Source of the DNA: Prochlorothrix hollandica PCC 9006 = CALU 1027
GTDB lineage: Bacteria; Cyanobacteriota; Cyanobacteriia; Prochlorotrichales; Prochlorotrichaceae
DNA: 60,705 nucleotides
Assembly: GCF_000332315.1 (NCBI RefSeq)
Contig: NZ_KB235938.1
Location: 204,380 to 265,084, forward strand
Reading direction: 5' to 3'
Part shown: positions 60,701 through 60,705 of the stretch, one piece after another
Layout: each line of letters starts with the position of its first letter
Position numbering within the stretch: position 1 is the stretch's first letter
Program-made: the position numbers and the translations under genes
The notes under the pieces: model-generated
Seen by the model: the letters and a program-made list of their open reading frames with translations, nothing else
Told to the model about the DNA's origin: nothing
Databases searched by the model: none

Positions 60701-60705
60701 ATGCC
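60701..60705 (+). CDS. Start of a further gene, cut by the window edge
   Basis: ATGCC at the last five bases is preceded by a strong Shine-Dalgarno AAAGGAGAG about 5 bases upstream and an AT-rich stretch with TAAAAT at about 60663. Only the initiator methionine and one further codon are in view, so no identity can be given. Confidence 0.5.

Overview
The window reads as chromosome of a cyanobacterium. It carries ndhA-ndhI-ndhG-ndhE behind a citrate synthase gene, menB, a cyAbrB regulator, DUF3172, DUF3134, DUF6816, ComFB and NuiA-type proteins, a lipid A cluster (fabZ-lpxA-lpxB), and very frequent HIP1-like GCGATCGC/CGATCG words. The gene content and moderately high GC would fit a filamentous freshwater form such as Prochlorothrix or a relative; that placement is a guess.

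Layout. 1-315: edge-truncated IS1634-type transposase. 426-9043: RNase J, dapA, a coiled-coil protein, an EGY/S2P-type membrane protease, a metal-site-less MBL-fold protein and speD. 10211-17000: pentapeptide protein, universal stress protein, peptide deformylase, tRNA-Leu(GAG) with a clear terminator, ComFB protein, nuclease-A-inhibitor homologue, menB and trxA. 17145-21333: a co-directional run of HpsJ-like, purN, fabZ, lpxA and lpxB. 21357-28408: a GAF pseudo-histidine-kinase, a divergent CTP-synthase paralogue, mtnA, a ROK kinase and a small protein. 29446-36966: DUF6816, a DnaJ-type chaperone, prmA and several small membrane proteins. 37020-41873: gltA-ndhA-I-G-E on the minus strand. 42086-50991: panB, a STAS-sugar transferase fusion, a TnpB insertion sequence, mraY, comB, a VOC protein, an SLH lipoprotein, ruvC and cyAbrB. 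52161-60319: an Rrf2 regulator, cobD/cbiB, a phosphohexomutase, DUF3134, malate dehydrogenase and a short RecQ. A new gene starts at 60701.

Most genes are housekeeping (central metabolism, NDH-1, envelope lipids, cofactors, recombination). The unusual part is the intergenic DNA. It is filled with at least four families of small non-autonomous mobile repeats: A (about 80 bp, double hairpin, flanked by direct repeats of varied length), B (283 bp, ends starting GTAA, 8-bp duplications), C (about 102 bp, TA duplications, 12 copies) and E (173 bp, 9-bp duplication). There are also deletion derivatives of an IS200/IS605 TnpB element and about twenty unrelated short tandem arrays. Several are nested (B in A, E in A, C in a minisatellite), so target-site duplications can be read directly. 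These insertions have expanded the junctions of the ndhAIGE cluster, the dapA-rnj pair and the leader of dnaJ.

The observations most worth following are the CTP-synthase paralogue with a changed UTP-site motif and a coiled-coil tail, the TnpB element with derivatives that keep only the presumptive omegaRNA end, and family A with its variable-length flanking duplications.
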